Positions 27,513 to 35,390 of a stretch of DNA of 51,601 nt are shown here, one piece after another. The position numbers and the translations under genes are program-made. The stretch's first letter is position 1. The number at the start of each line of letters is the position of its first letter. The notes below the pieces were generated by a model. It had not been told where the DNA came from, ran no database searches, and saw only the letters and a program-made list of their open reading frames with translations. The DNA is from Lachnospiraceae bacterium (GTDB taxonomy: Bacteria > Bacillota > Clostridia > Lachnospirales > Lachnospiraceae): positions 1 to 51,601 of the forward strand of contig JAFYWF010000108.1 of the NCBI GenBank assembly GCA_017558145.1, read 5' to 3'.

Positions 27513-27552
27513 TAAGAGCTTATTCAATGTTCCCGTTGAGTAGGCTCTTCTT
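27513..27552 (+). terminator. Terminator after the BlaI-like gene
   Basis: AAGAGCTTATTCAA pairs with TTGAGTAGGCTCTT (wobble pairs included), then a short T-rich tail leads straight into repeat copy 2. Confidence 0.7.
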
Positions 27553-27686
27553 TATCGTATAGGAAAGTTCTTCCTATACGATAAAAAACACTCCGTGAGG
27601 ATGCACACGCCGAAGCAGAGGAAGATGTCGCTTTGCGACGCTTCGGCGGCGCGGAATACGCGTTTACGCGTATTCTTTCCTGTATG
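27551..27686. repeat. GC-rich three-hairpin intergenic repeat, copy 2
   Basis: This 136-base copy matches 16149-16282 at most positions and keeps all three hairpins, including the exact GAATACGCG-TTTA-CGCGTATTC. Where the AT-rich hairpin differs from copy 1 (ATATAG/CTATAT against GTATAG/CTATAC), the change is compensatory, which points to a conserved fold. It also directly follows a terminator, as copy 1 does. It fills much of the 307-base gap before the broken oxidoreductase gene. Confidence 0.85.
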
Positions 27687-27750
27687 ATTTACAGGAATTA
27701 AATGTGATACTTTATTAAAAACTAAAATCATAGAAGAATTAGCATAAAAT

Positions 27751-27810
27751 AATGCCACCTGTAAAAACTACAAGGTAAAAGAATTTGCAAGTAGTTTGAA
27801 AGGTGGTATT
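27751..27810 (+). promoter_or_regulatory. Hairpin covering the ribosome binding site of the oxidoreductase pseudogene
   Basis: AATGCCACCTGTAAAAACTAC pairs with GTAGTTTGAAAGGTGGTATT with few mismatches. The AAAGGTGG ribosome binding site is in the 3' arm, and a T-rich run follows. It could hide the ribosome binding site or act as a terminator. Confidence 0.45.
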
Positions 27811-27813
27811 TTT

Positions 27814-28899
27814 ATGGATTCTATCTGGACGAAAAGTGTCGATGTTCCAAAGTTTCCCCAGTTACAGGGAGATATGGCTACAGATGTTTTGATTGTAGGC
27901 GGAGGAATGACAGGTATCTTATGTGCCCATTTTTTACAGGAAAAAGGCATAAATTATATCTTGGCTGAGGGCAGAACTATTTGTTCTGGTGTGACCAAAA
28001 ATACCACAGCAAAAGTCACTTCGCAACATGGTCTTATTTATCATAAGCTTGTAAAAATATAGGAAGGGAAAAGGCGGCATTATATTTAAAAGCCAATGAG
28101 GATGCACTTCAAAAATATGAGGAATTATGTCAAGGAATAGATTGTGATTTTGAACATAAGCCTTCTTATGTTTATTCTATGAATGATCCAACAAAGTTGG
28201 AAAAAGAAATTCAGGCGCAGTTCCATCCGTTAAAATTTATTTCTTCCATAGTAAAGGATTTGAACATTTATGAGCATACTTTTGTGAAAGAACTAAAAGA
28301 AAATGTGGCAGTAACGGAGCAGGGAAATATTACGTTTCAAAAAATTATTTTTGCTACACATTTTCCTATAGACAATAAACATGGATTGTATTTCTTAAAA
28401 ATGTATCAGCATCGTTCTTATGTGATAGTCTTAGAAAATGCTGTAAATGTAAAGGGGATGTATGTGGATGAAGCGGATAAAGGGATGTCTTTTCGGAATT
28501 ATAAAGATTTACTTTTTATTGGCGGAGGTGATCATCGGAGCGGAAAACAGGGTGGAAATTGGAAAGAGTTAAGGGAGTTTGTAAATAAATATTATCCTCA
28601 GGTAAAAGAGACAGCCTTTTGGGCAACTCAGGATTGTATGACTTTAGATGAGATTCCTTATATAGGTCAGTATTCCAAGGGTAAAGAGAATTATTATGTA
28701 GCCACTGGATTTAATAAATGGAGAATCTACGATGAACCTGCTTACATTTTCTAAAAAAAGATGTCCTCATTTAGGATGTGCTCTAAAGTGGAACGAGGCA
28801 GAAAGGTCATGGGACTGTCCTTGCCATGGTTCCAGATTTGATGAAGGTGGAGGTGTGATTGATAATCCGGCTACGGGGGATTTGAAGAACATTTCATAA
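27814..28899 (+). pseudogene. Broken FAD-dependent oxidoreductase with C-terminal Rieske domain
   Basis: The first part (27814-28062) has an FAD-binding start, DVLIVGGGMTGI. A stop follows because the A5 run near 28055 is one A short; adding one A restores GREKAALYLKANEDAL and the frame continues to 28754. A second frame change near 28750 is needed to reach the Rieske domain, whose CPHLGC and CPCHGS cluster motifs are intact (28762-28830). The middle also seems shortened twice compared with the family: once after residue pattern EKEIQA and once after GFNKW. The parent family is a cytoplasmic FAD oxidoreductase with a [2Fe-2S] Rieske domain. Several separate lesions argue for real decay, not one sequencing error. 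Confidence 0.85.
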
Positions 28900-28902
28900 A
28901 AA

Positions 28903-28938
28903 AATCCGACCATTTTGAATGGTCGGATGCTTTTTTTT
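28903..28938. terminator. Bidirectional terminator between convergent genes
   Basis: ATCCGACCATT and AATGGTCGGAT form an 11-base-pair stem with a TTG loop. Ts follow on the plus strand and a poly-A run precedes it, giving Ts on the minus strand. Confidence 0.88.
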
Positions 28939-28944
28939 ATATAT

Positions 28945-29262
28945 TCAAGTTTTCTTTAAAATTTTATTATTTGTTCTTTTGGATAACATTGAAATGATTG
29001 TAAGAATTACGGTTACCAAAAGCAAAGCTAAAGACAATAAATGGTAAGTTGCCGCACAATCTATAACACTATCAAAATCATCTGCCTTAAACTCTAAAAA
29101 TTGACATAACGATGGAAAATAAAGTGCAATGGCACAAAAACACCAACTTAAAAAGCGTAAGGAATAAGAACGTTCATTTGTGTGTTTTTTGCTCATAATT
29201 ATTGAATAGATAAGTGTTATCCACGCACATAATCCTAATAATAATGCTAAAATTTGTAACAT
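28945..29262 (-). CDS. Small three-segment membrane protein
   Basis: The family is not recognised. The 105-residue protein has three hydrophobic segments: residues 3-22, about 37-55 and about 70-92. A basic loop, MSKKHTNERSYSLR, follows the first segment. The C-terminus is basic (KRTNNKILKKT). AAGGAG lies 7 bases before its ATG. It shares the terminator with the broken oxidoreductase gene. Confidence 0.65.
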   Translation of the reverse strand: MLQILALLLGLCAWITLIYSIIMSKKHTNERSYSLRFLSWCFCAIALYFPSLCQFLEFKADDFDSVIDCAATYHLLSLALLLVTVILTIISMLSKRTNNKILKKT

Positions 29263-29389
29263 AGTATTCTCCTTTTTTTAAAAATTTATTTTAACATTCT
29301 AATATATTTGTGAAAAGGAGTAAATATTGAAGGATAAAAATAATTGATTTGAAAAGATATAATTGTTATAATAAAGCAAAATTGCTAAT

Positions 29390-29420
29390 CATATAATTAG
29401 TAATTATGTAATTAGTTAAA
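29390..29420. promoter_or_regulatory. TAATTAG repeats before the second ATPase copy
   Basis: CTAATCATATAATTAG and TAATTATGTAATTAGTTA are overlapping AT-rich palindromes just before the pseudogene start, like the one before the intact paralogue at 16421. Confidence 0.4.
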
Positions 29421-29434
29421 ATGAGGTACCCAAT

Positions 29435-30133
29435 ATGTTTATCGGAAGAGAGAGAGAGTTAACTAAGTTAAATAAAATGTATCAAAGTGAAACGTTTGAA
29501 TTTGCTGTTTTATATGGAAGACGGCGTGTGGGAAAAACAACTTTAATACGAGAATTTATGCAAGATAAAGATGGAATTTTTTACATGAGCATAGAAGGAA
29601 CAAAGAAGGAGAATTTGCAAGGGTTATCAAAAGCAGTATTATCAAAAAATGAATTGCAGCAAAATACTGCCTGGTTTCAAGATTTTGAAGCACTTTTAGA
29701 ATATATAGATGCTCTTGCAAAGACAGGAAAAAGAATGATAATTGCCATTGATGAGTACCCTTATTTGGCAGCGTCATAACCATCCATTTCTTCTATGTTA
29801 CAAAGTCACATTGATAATTGTTGGAAGGATAGTAAATTGTTTTTCATATTGTGTGGTTCTTCCATGAGCTTTATGGAAGAGCAGGTTTTAGGATATAAGA
29901 GTCCTTTGTATGGAAGACGTACGGCGCAATTCAAAATTCATCCTTTTACATTTTTTGAGGCGAGAAAAATGTTATCTGCTTTTTCCAAAGAAGAGCAGGC
30001 GATTTTGTATGGAGTATGCGGAGGTATTCCGGAGTATTTATCAAGAGTATCCATGAAGCTGAGTGTTGATGGAAAGTTAATGCTGGATGGTGAATATGAC
30101 TGGGGTGAACCTGTTGGAAGAGAGGTATGGTAA
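29435..30133 (+). pseudogene. Nonsense-mutated, truncated paralogue of the COG1672-type ATPase
   Basis: The first 114 residues match the ATPase at 16421 almost exactly, including the Walker A and B motifs. A TAT to TAA change at 29777-29779 stops translation in the middle of LAAS-Y-PSI. The same frame then continues to match the paralogue until about residue 215 (SRVSMKLSVDGKLML). There it is cut and joined to a different tail, DGEYDWGEPVGREVW, which looks like the C-terminus of a MazE-type antitoxin. The C-terminal DUF234 part is absent. Confidence 0.88.
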
Positions 30134-30249
30134 TGGAATTACTGCATCAAGGAGATATTCTTAAAATAGAAAAAATTAAACATCCAGTATTGATAGTTAG
30201 TAAGGATTTTAAGCTGTGGAATGCACAGGCGCAGTATTATACGGAGTAA
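30133..30249 (+). pseudogene. Remnant of a MazF/PemK-type toxin gene
   Basis: The ATG overlaps the preceding stop (TAATG), the usual mazE-mazF junction. The 38-residue product starts MELLHQGDILKIEKIKHPVL and continues IVSKDF, which resembles the N-terminus of MazF/PemK toxins (QGDI, then PxLVVSxDFFN). It then switches to an unrelated tail and stops, about 75 residues short. It is likely a deletion relic of a toxin-antitoxin pair. The match is by eye and short, so the call is moderate. Confidence 0.5.
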
Positions 30250-30347
30250 AGTTAAAAATTTAATGATAAACACTAAAAATATATTGATAATCAATTAATC
30301 CAATGATACTATGTAAGTATAAATCAGTTGAAATTGCAGGTAACGAT

Positions 30348-30950
30348 ATGGATAAACTAAAGAAAATTGCCAAAACACTTGATTCCGTTGCAAAGTTTAT
30401 TTTCTATATAAATATAGGAGCAGCTATATTAGTGTTTATCGGATGGATTATCATATTAGGGGAAGTTTTAAAAAATCAAAACGCACTGAGAGAAAATTTA
30501 ATATTAACACTTGGAAGTGTGAAGGTGGGAATTTTACCGGAACAAGCGCCTTCTGTTACTTATACAAATATGCGTTTTTTTATTGGAACGCTGGTGATGT
30601 TTTCGATTACTATTTTTGTACTTTACGGGGTGAAAATTGTCCGAAAAATTTTGAAGCCTATGAAAGAAGGTCTGCCGTTTGATGAAAGCATTTCAAAGAA
30701 TTTAAGAAACCTTGGAACCATGACACTGATAGGAGGGGGCATTTGGTCAATTACAAAAGTAATTGTTGATACAACTACTTTTAGATACTATCAGATTAGT
30801 GAATTGTTTCGACCGGAAATGATTACAAAGGTTGAATTATCCGTATCATTGGATACTACATTTTTAGTAATTGCAGCAGTGATTTTTTTATTATCTTACA
30901 TTTTTCAATATGGAGCGGAACTTCAAAAATTATCAGATGAAACGTTGTAG
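30348..30950 (+). CDS. DUF2975 membrane protein
   Basis: The start at 30348 (MDKLKKIAKTL) fits the usual family start better than the ATG at 30303. The 200-residue protein has four membrane segments (about 13-34, 81-100, 122-142, 165-185) and the DUF2975 pattern KPMKEGLPFDESISKNLRNLG in the middle loop. It is followed by a small XRE regulator gene 9 bases later. This pairing recurs in Firmicutes and its function is unknown; membrane sequestration of the regulator is a possibility only. Confidence 0.8.
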   Translation: MDKLKKIAKTLDSVAKFIFYINIGAAILVFIGWIIILGEVLKNQNALRENLILTLGSVKVGILPEQAPSVTYTNMRFFIGTLVMFSITIFVLYGVKIVRKILKPMKEGLPFDESISKNLRNLGTMTLIGGGIWSITKVIVDTTTFRYYQISELFRPEMITKVELSVSLDTTFLVIAAVIFLLSYIFQYGAELQKLSDETL

Positions 30951-30959
30951 GAGAATGAG

Positions 30960-31175
30960 ATGGGAAAAATTATTTTGCGCTTAGACAGGGTAATGGCGGA
31001 TCGGAAAATGAGTTTAAATGAATTGTCGGAACGGGTTGGGGTTTCTAATGTAAATTTGTCCAAATTAAAAACAGGAAAGGTAAGTGCCGTACGGTTTTCT
31101 ACCTTGGAGGCAATTTGCGAGGTTTTAGATTGTCAGCCGGGTGATATTTTGGAATACCAGAAAAGTGATGAATAA
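30960..31175 (+). CDS. Small XRE-family regulator
   Basis: The 71-residue protein is a single Cro/CI-type helix-turn-helix: SLNELSERVGVSNVNLSKLKTGK, then RFSTLEAICEVLDCQPGDILEY. It is nearly all DNA-binding domain. AGGAGAATG precedes the start. It is co-directional with, and 9 bases from, the DUF2975 gene, and the methyltransferase gene follows 3 bases later, so the three are likely one unit. Confidence 0.9.
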   Translation: MGKIILRLDRVMADRKMSLNELSERVGVSNVNLSKLKTGKVSAVRFSTLEAICEVLDCQPGDILEYQKSDE

Positions 31176-31178
31176 AAT

Positions 31179-31778
31179 ATGAGCAAAACAGATTTAGAAA
31201 AATCAATAGATAAAAAATTGAAGATTCAAACTACAGGTAGGGATGATTCGAAAGAAGATACGTATCATCATCCTTACGAGCCTACTCCTTATTCGGTACT
31301 AACAAGACTGGTAGAGTCGGAGTATCTTACAAAAGAAAATATAGTAGTGGATTATGGTTGTGGAAAAGGTCGAGTTGATTTTTTCTTGTCTGCAAAAATA
31401 GGATGTAAAACTATTGGCGTTGATTTTGATGAGAGAATGATTAACAAGGCATTGGAAAATAACAAAAGTTTTAGTGGAAAAAAGAAAACGGAATTTGTAT
31501 GTATTTCTGCCGAGAATTATGAAATAACAGATGCAGATTGTTTTTATTTCTTCAATCCTTTCCCTATAGAAATTTTACATTCTGTTTTAGGCAAAATCCT
31601 AGATTCATATTATGAGAATCCTCGTTCCATGACATTATTCTTTTATTATCCGGATGAAGAATATGTAGCATATTTGATGACGAAAAATGAGTTGATGTTT
31701 GTGGATGAGATTGAATTCATGGATTTGTTTGAAGGAGAAAATGAGAGAGAACGGATTTTGATTTTTGAGATAGTCTAG
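31179..31778 (+). CDS. Class I SAM-dependent methyltransferase
   Basis: The 199-residue protein has the SAM-binding motif I VDYGCGKGRVDFFL (about 53-66), the acidic end of strand 2 GVDFDERM, and a motif-IV-like FFNPFP. The substrate is unknown. It starts 3 bases after the XRE gene. After its TAG stop the same frame is open for another 31 codons, which is noted separately. Confidence 0.82.
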   Translation: MSKTDLEKSIDKKLKIQTTGRDDSKEDTYHHPYEPTPYSVLTRLVESEYLTKENIVVDYGCGKGRVDFFLSAKIGCKTIGVDFDERMINKALENNKSFSGKKKTEFVCISAENYEITDADCFYFFNPFPIEILHSVLGKILDSYYENPRSMTLFFYYPDEEYVAYLMTKNELMFVDEIEFMDLFEGENERERILIFEIV

Positions 31779-31870
31779 AACACACAAGTTAAATGGTATC
31801 GTGACATTGCGAGAACAATAATTTCCAAGCATAATAGTCTATTAGTAAGAGATGAACGAAGGGGAAGAAA

Positions 31871-32206
31871 ATGAATTTTTTAACATTTATTGAAAATACA
31901 GCAGCTGTCTTAGAGTTTGTATTTTTTATCTTGACCATGTACGCCTTGATCGTAGGATTAAAGACAAAAAATTATGATAAGTTGAAGATATATGGTGCTA
32001 TGTATTTGGTGCTTAATCTGATTCGCAACCTATATACATATATCGTGAAAAAATCAGTAGCGGTTTCCATTATAGGCGGTGCAGACGGACCCACATCCAT
32101 TTTTCTGGCAGGAAAAGTGGGAGGTTCTATGATAATCTACTTGATATCATTAGTTATTATTCTGATAGGTGTCGCTATTTTGGTTTATTTAAGAAAGAAA
32201 AAATAA
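31871..32206 (+). CDS. Small membrane protein with an OadB-like GGADGPTSIF motif
   Basis: The 111-residue protein has three hydrophobic segments (about 8-27, 40-58 and 85-106). Between the last two lies SIIGGADGPTSIFLAGKVG, which matches the ion-binding region of the beta subunit of sodium-pumping oxaloacetate/glutaconyl-CoA decarboxylases. The real beta subunit is about 370 residues or more, so this is not that enzyme. I recall similar small proteins being annotated as decarboxylase subunits in Lachnospiraceae. AAGGGGAAG lies before the start. The function is unknown. Confidence 0.7.
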   Translation: MNFLTFIENTAAVLEFVFFILTMYALIVGLKTKNYDKLKIYGAMYLVLNLIRNLYTYIVKKSVAVSIIGGADGPTSIFLAGKVGGSMIIYLISLVIILIGVAILVYLRKKK

Positions 32207-32305
32207 GAGTTAAAAGTATTGACATAAGTAATTGAAATAAAAAATAGACTATGATATAACAAAACCAATAAAAATTAAATAGACGAATTGAAGGGAGAAA
32301 ATATT

Positions 32306-33109
32306 ATGGTTTTACCTACAAATTTTTGGCTGTTGTGTTTGGCAGCTATGGTAATCAGTTCTATCGGCTTTAAAAATTATGTGTGGTTTATCTCTTTAGG
32401 ATATGGATTTTCTATTGCCGGTGAAGGACTTTTGTTAATGCTTTTATATGGAAAAGAATTAACACCCGGAACACTGATTTGTTGTATTTTATTTGTTATC
32501 TATGGTTGTCGTTTGGGAGGATACTTGGCTTTTCGAGAATTAAAAAGCAGCTCCTATAAGAAAAACATGACCGGTGAAATCAAAGATGGAAAAACAATTC
32601 CCATGGGAGTAAAAATTTCCATTTGGGTAACTTGTGCTGCCCTTTATGTAACACAGGTTAGTGGTGTTTTTTATCGATTACATAATGGTAGCGGCTCCAA
32701 CGTGTGGACTTATGTGGGAGCAGTAGTGATGCTTTTTGGTCTTGTTTTGGAATCGGCAGCAGACTTACAGAAGAATGCTGCAAAGAAAGTAAATCCTCGT
32801 CGTTTTGTAGATACCGGACTTTACAGAATCGTTCGTTGTCCGAATTATTTGGGTGAGATGATTTTTTGGACAGGAGTATTGTTTTCCGGTATTGGTGCAA
32901 TTACAGGTTTAGGTCAGTGGATTGTAGTTTTGATTGGTTATGTAGGAATTATCTACGTAATGTTTAGTGGTGCCCGTCGTTTGGAAGTTCGCCAGAATAA
33001 AAACTATGGTAACGATCCGGAATATCAAAAATATGTAAAGACAGTACCTATTTTATTACCATTTATTCCTTTATATAGTGTGGAAAAACACAAATGGTTG
33101 GTTGCGTAA
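32306..33109 (+). CDS. DUF1295 / steroid-reductase-like membrane protein
   Basis: The ATG at 32306 follows GAAGGGAG; an ATG at 32288 lies inside that site. The 267-residue protein has about six membrane segments. The C-terminal RCPNYLGEMIFWTGVLFSG matches the conserved R-H/C-PNYLGE region of the DUF1295 and isoprenylcysteine methyltransferase/5-alpha-reductase superfamily. The substrate is not known. A strong terminator follows. Confidence 0.82.
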   Translation: MVLPTNFWLLCLAAMVISSIGFKNYVWFISLGYGFSIAGEGLLLMLLYGKELTPGTLICCILFVIYGCRLGGYLAFRELKSSSYKKNMTGEIKDGKTIPMGVKISIWVTCAALYVTQVSGVFYRLHNGSGSNVWTYVGAVVMLFGLVLESAADLQKNAAKKVNPRRFVDTGLYRIVRCPNYLGEMIFWTGVLFSGIGAITGLGQWIVVLIGYVGIIYVMFSGARRLEVRQNKNYGNDPEYQKYVKTVPILLPFIPLYSVEKHKWLVA

Positions 33110-33161
33110 AGAATGTCGGCCGGTATAATACAGAATTAAAAAATTTGAATTGATTGATGTA

Positions 33162-33193
33162 CCCCCAAGTAGAAATCTACTTGGGGATTTTTC
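33162..33193 (+). terminator. Terminator after the DUF1295 gene
   Basis: CCCCAAGTAG and CTACTTGGGG make a 10-base-pair stem with an AAAT loop, then ATTTTT. Confidence 0.88.
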
Positions 33194-33237
33194 TGTTAAA
33201 ATCATGAATAATTTATAGAGAATTAAGATATTATGGT

Positions 33238-33288
33238 TAATATATTATACAAAACAATAAAATATAGTTGATTACAGATAATATATTA
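33238..33288. promoter_or_regulatory. Paired palindromes upstream of hipBA
   Basis: The 10-base palindrome TAATATATTA occurs at 33238-33247 and again at 33279-33288, 41 bases apart (about four helix turns). HipB-type repressors bind paired operators before hipBA, so these are candidate sites. Confidence 0.5.
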
Positions 33289-33328
33289 GCTATTATATAA
33301 GAGTATTAATTATGTGGGGAAAAGAAAA

Positions 33329-33607
33329 ATGAGTAATTATTTATGGGAAACACCTGAAGAAATAAATTTAACAGTTGCAGTAAATGCAAGAAAACTTCGT
33401 AAAAGATTAGGTATATCACAGCAAAAATTAAGTGAAATATCAGGAGTTAGTTATGCCTCCATAAAAAGATTTGAAGCAAGCGGAAATATTAGTTTTTTAT
33501 CATTAACAAAAATTGCAATTGCATTAGATGCAGTAAATGGTATAAAAGCAATTTTCACGGAAGTTCCTTATAAATCCATTCAGGAGGTAATAAATGAACA
33601 AAAATGA
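33329..33607 (+). CDS. hipB: HipB-type XRE antitoxin
   Basis: The ATG at 33329 lies 9 bases after GGGG and is preferred to an upstream GTG at 33314. The 92-residue protein has a Cro/CI helix-turn-helix at about 18-45 (RKRLGISQQKLSEISGVSYASIKRFE). It overlaps the hipA start by 14 bases. It should bind DNA and hold HipA inactive. Confidence 0.85.
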   Translation: MSNYLWETPEEINLTVAVNARKLRKRLGISQQKLSEISGVSYASIKRFEASGNISFLSLTKIAIALDAVNGIKAIFTEVPYKSIQEVINEQK

Positions 33608-34739
33608 TATAAAATTAGGATTGAAAACGCTAAAAGTAAAATATTATAACCGTTATGTAGGAACTTTAGCATTAACTAGACAAGGGAAAGTGGCTTTTTC
33701 TTATGATCATGAATGGTTGGAAACAGGTTTTGCTATTAGCCCCTTTTCATTGCCTTTAGAGGCAAAAGTATTTGTACCGAATCATCATATTTATGAAGGA
33801 TTATTTGGTATTTTTGCAGATAGTCTTCCGGATGCATGGGGACGACTTTTGCTGGATAGAATGTTAAAAGAACATAGTATAGACAGTAATATCACAGTTC
33901 TTGACAGATTGGCATTAGTAGGAAAAAACGGAATGGGTGCATTAGAATATGAGCCTGATTATGCATTGGAAGAAGACGTTAATTTAAAAAACTTTGATTA
34001 TTTGGCAGAACAATGTCAAAAAATTCTTCAAACAGAATATTCCGAAGAATTAGATTTTTTATATAAAATGGGTGGAAGCAGTGGAGGTGCAAGACCTAAG
34101 ATTTTAACAAGTATAGATAATAAAGATTGGATTATTAAGTTTCCGGCGCATATAGATTCAAAAGAGATTGGATATCAGGAATATTTATATTCTGAATGTG
34201 CAAAAAAAAGCGGTATTATTATGACAGAAACTAAATTATTTCCGTCTAGGATATGCAAAGGTTATTTTGGAACGGTTCGATTTGATCGAAATATACAGGA
34301 TGATACAAAGCAAAAAATCCATATGGCGACAGCGGCAGGATTATTAGAAGCAGATTATAAGGCTCCATGTATGGATTATCATACTCTTATGAAATTGACA
34401 AGAATTCTCACACGAGAAAATAAGGAAGCGATAGAAAACATGTTTCGAAGGATGTGTTTTAATGTATTTGCTCACAATCGTGATGATCATGCAAAAAATT
34501 TTAGTTTTCTATACGATGAACAAATAACCGGATGGAGACTAAGTCCGGCTTATGATTTAACATATAGTAATACTTATTTTGGAGAACATACAACTTCCGT
34601 AGATGGAAATGGTGCAAATCCAAAAGAAGAAGAAATTCTTGCAGTTGGAGTAAAAGCAGGAATGAAAAAGAAAGATTGTATCTCAATCATGGAACAGGTA
34701 AAAGAGATCGTTTTACATGATTTAAAAGAATTTTTGTAA
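33594..34739 (+). CDS. hipA: HipA-type serine/threonine kinase toxin
   Basis: The 381-residue protein has the HipA N-terminal subdomain (1-110), the loop GGSSGGARPKI (about 161-171), the catalytic stretch NRDDHAKN (N295-N302, with D297 and N302 in the active-site spacing) and the metal-binding SPAYDLT with D321. All key residues are present, so it should be an active kinase. In E. coli, HipA phosphorylates glutamyl-tRNA synthetase and causes persistence; the target here is not known. It overlaps hipB and ends before a terminator. Confidence 0.9.
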   Translation: MNKNDIKLGLKTLKVKYYNRYVGTLALTRQGKVAFSYDHEWLETGFAISPFSLPLEAKVFVPNHHIYEGLFGIFADSLPDAWGRLLLDRMLKEHSIDSNITVLDRLALVGKNGMGALEYEPDYALEEDVNLKNFDYLAEQCQKILQTEYSEELDFLYKMGGSSGGARPKILTSIDNKDWIIKFPAHIDSKEIGYQEYLYSECAKKSGIIMTETKLFPSRICKGYFGTVRFDRNIQDDTKQKIHMATAAGLLEADYKAPCMDYHTLMKLTRILTRENKEAIENMFRRMCFNVFAHNRDDHAKNFSFLYDEQITGWRLSPAYDLTYSNTYFGEHTTSVDGNGANPKEEEILAVGVKAGMKKKDCISIMEQVKEIVLHDLKEFL

Positions 34740-34754
34740 TAAGTTAAAGAGAAT

Positions 34755-34791
34755 AAAACCGGAGCTGTATGAAAATATAGCTCCGGTTTTG
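34755..34791 (+). terminator. Terminator after hipA
   Basis: AAAACCGGAGCT pairs with AGCTCCGGTTTT. The same arms give A-runs and T-runs on both sides, so it may also serve the convergent SOD gene. Confidence 0.85.
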
Positions 34792-34824
34792 CTATGTCTA
34801 AAAACATAACTGGTTAAAAAGTCT

Positions 34825-35322
34825 TTAGTAGGTTCTTCGAATATCCCCGCAGGCAATCCCTTTTCCTGGATTTCCGGATGGCTGAGTCATAAAATCGTCT
34901 TCCATGGCGTGAACGATAATGGATTTACCAATGATTTCATCAATGGTAAATCTGCGATCGAAAAATGCAGTCCATGCATAGCCTTGATTAGATAACAATG
35001 GAGGTAAATCTCCTGCATGGAAAGGATGAGGAAGATCATTGGGATTGTAGTGAGTACCTACATTGGCAAAATCATTTCCACAGTCCGGGAAATTATGAAT
35101 GTGCATGGCAAAGAAATCAGAATTATTAGCCATGGGTGAAAAAGGAAGACCAAAAAACTCAGCCTCCACTAAAACTCCGCCGTTAGCCGCCTGATAAAAT
35201 TTTACAAGTCCACTGGTTTTAGGATTGTTTTTGTCATCTGCAACCCAAGCCATAGCTTTGGGTCTGTCATTAGATAAAGCCTCAATAAGAGGAACTCTTG
35301 GTGTTAATTGATAAGATGGCAT
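34825..35322 (-). CDS. Cu/Zn superoxide dismutase-like protein
   Basis: The 165-residue protein has the Cu/Zn SOD pattern: the copper ligand pair in FAMHIHNF, the half-cystine CGNDFANVG, the bridging His in GTHYNP, the zinc ligands HPFHAGDLP, the fourth copper His in IIVHAMEDDF, and the end GNPGKGIACGDI. All metal ligands are visible. There is no signal peptide, so it is probably cytoplasmic, unlike most bacterial SodC. AAGGAC precedes the start. Activity in an anaerobe is plausible but unproven. Confidence 0.82.
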   Translation of the reverse strand: MPSYQLTPRVPLIEALSNDRPKAMAWVADDKNNPKTSGLVKFYQAANGGVLVEAEFFGLPFSPMANNSDFFAMHIHNFPDCGNDFANVGTHYNPNDLPHPFHAGDLPPLLSNQGYAWTAFFDRRFTIDEIIGKSIIVHAMEDDFMTQPSGNPGKGIACGDIRRTY

Positions 35323-35390
35323 ATAGAGTCCTTTTTTATTTAAGGTATGAATTTTTTGTATAAAGGTGCAAATACTTAAAAAATTAGAAA

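Noticed and set aside
16149..27686. Composite transposon bounded by the two repeats
   Set aside because: The copies have the same orientation and carry no transposase, and the genes between them are ordinary chromosomal genes such as pst-pho.
32219..32255. Sigma-A promoter before the DUF1295 gene
   Set aside because: TTGACA is present, but the nearest good -10 (TATGAT) is 25 bases away, too far for a standard promoter.
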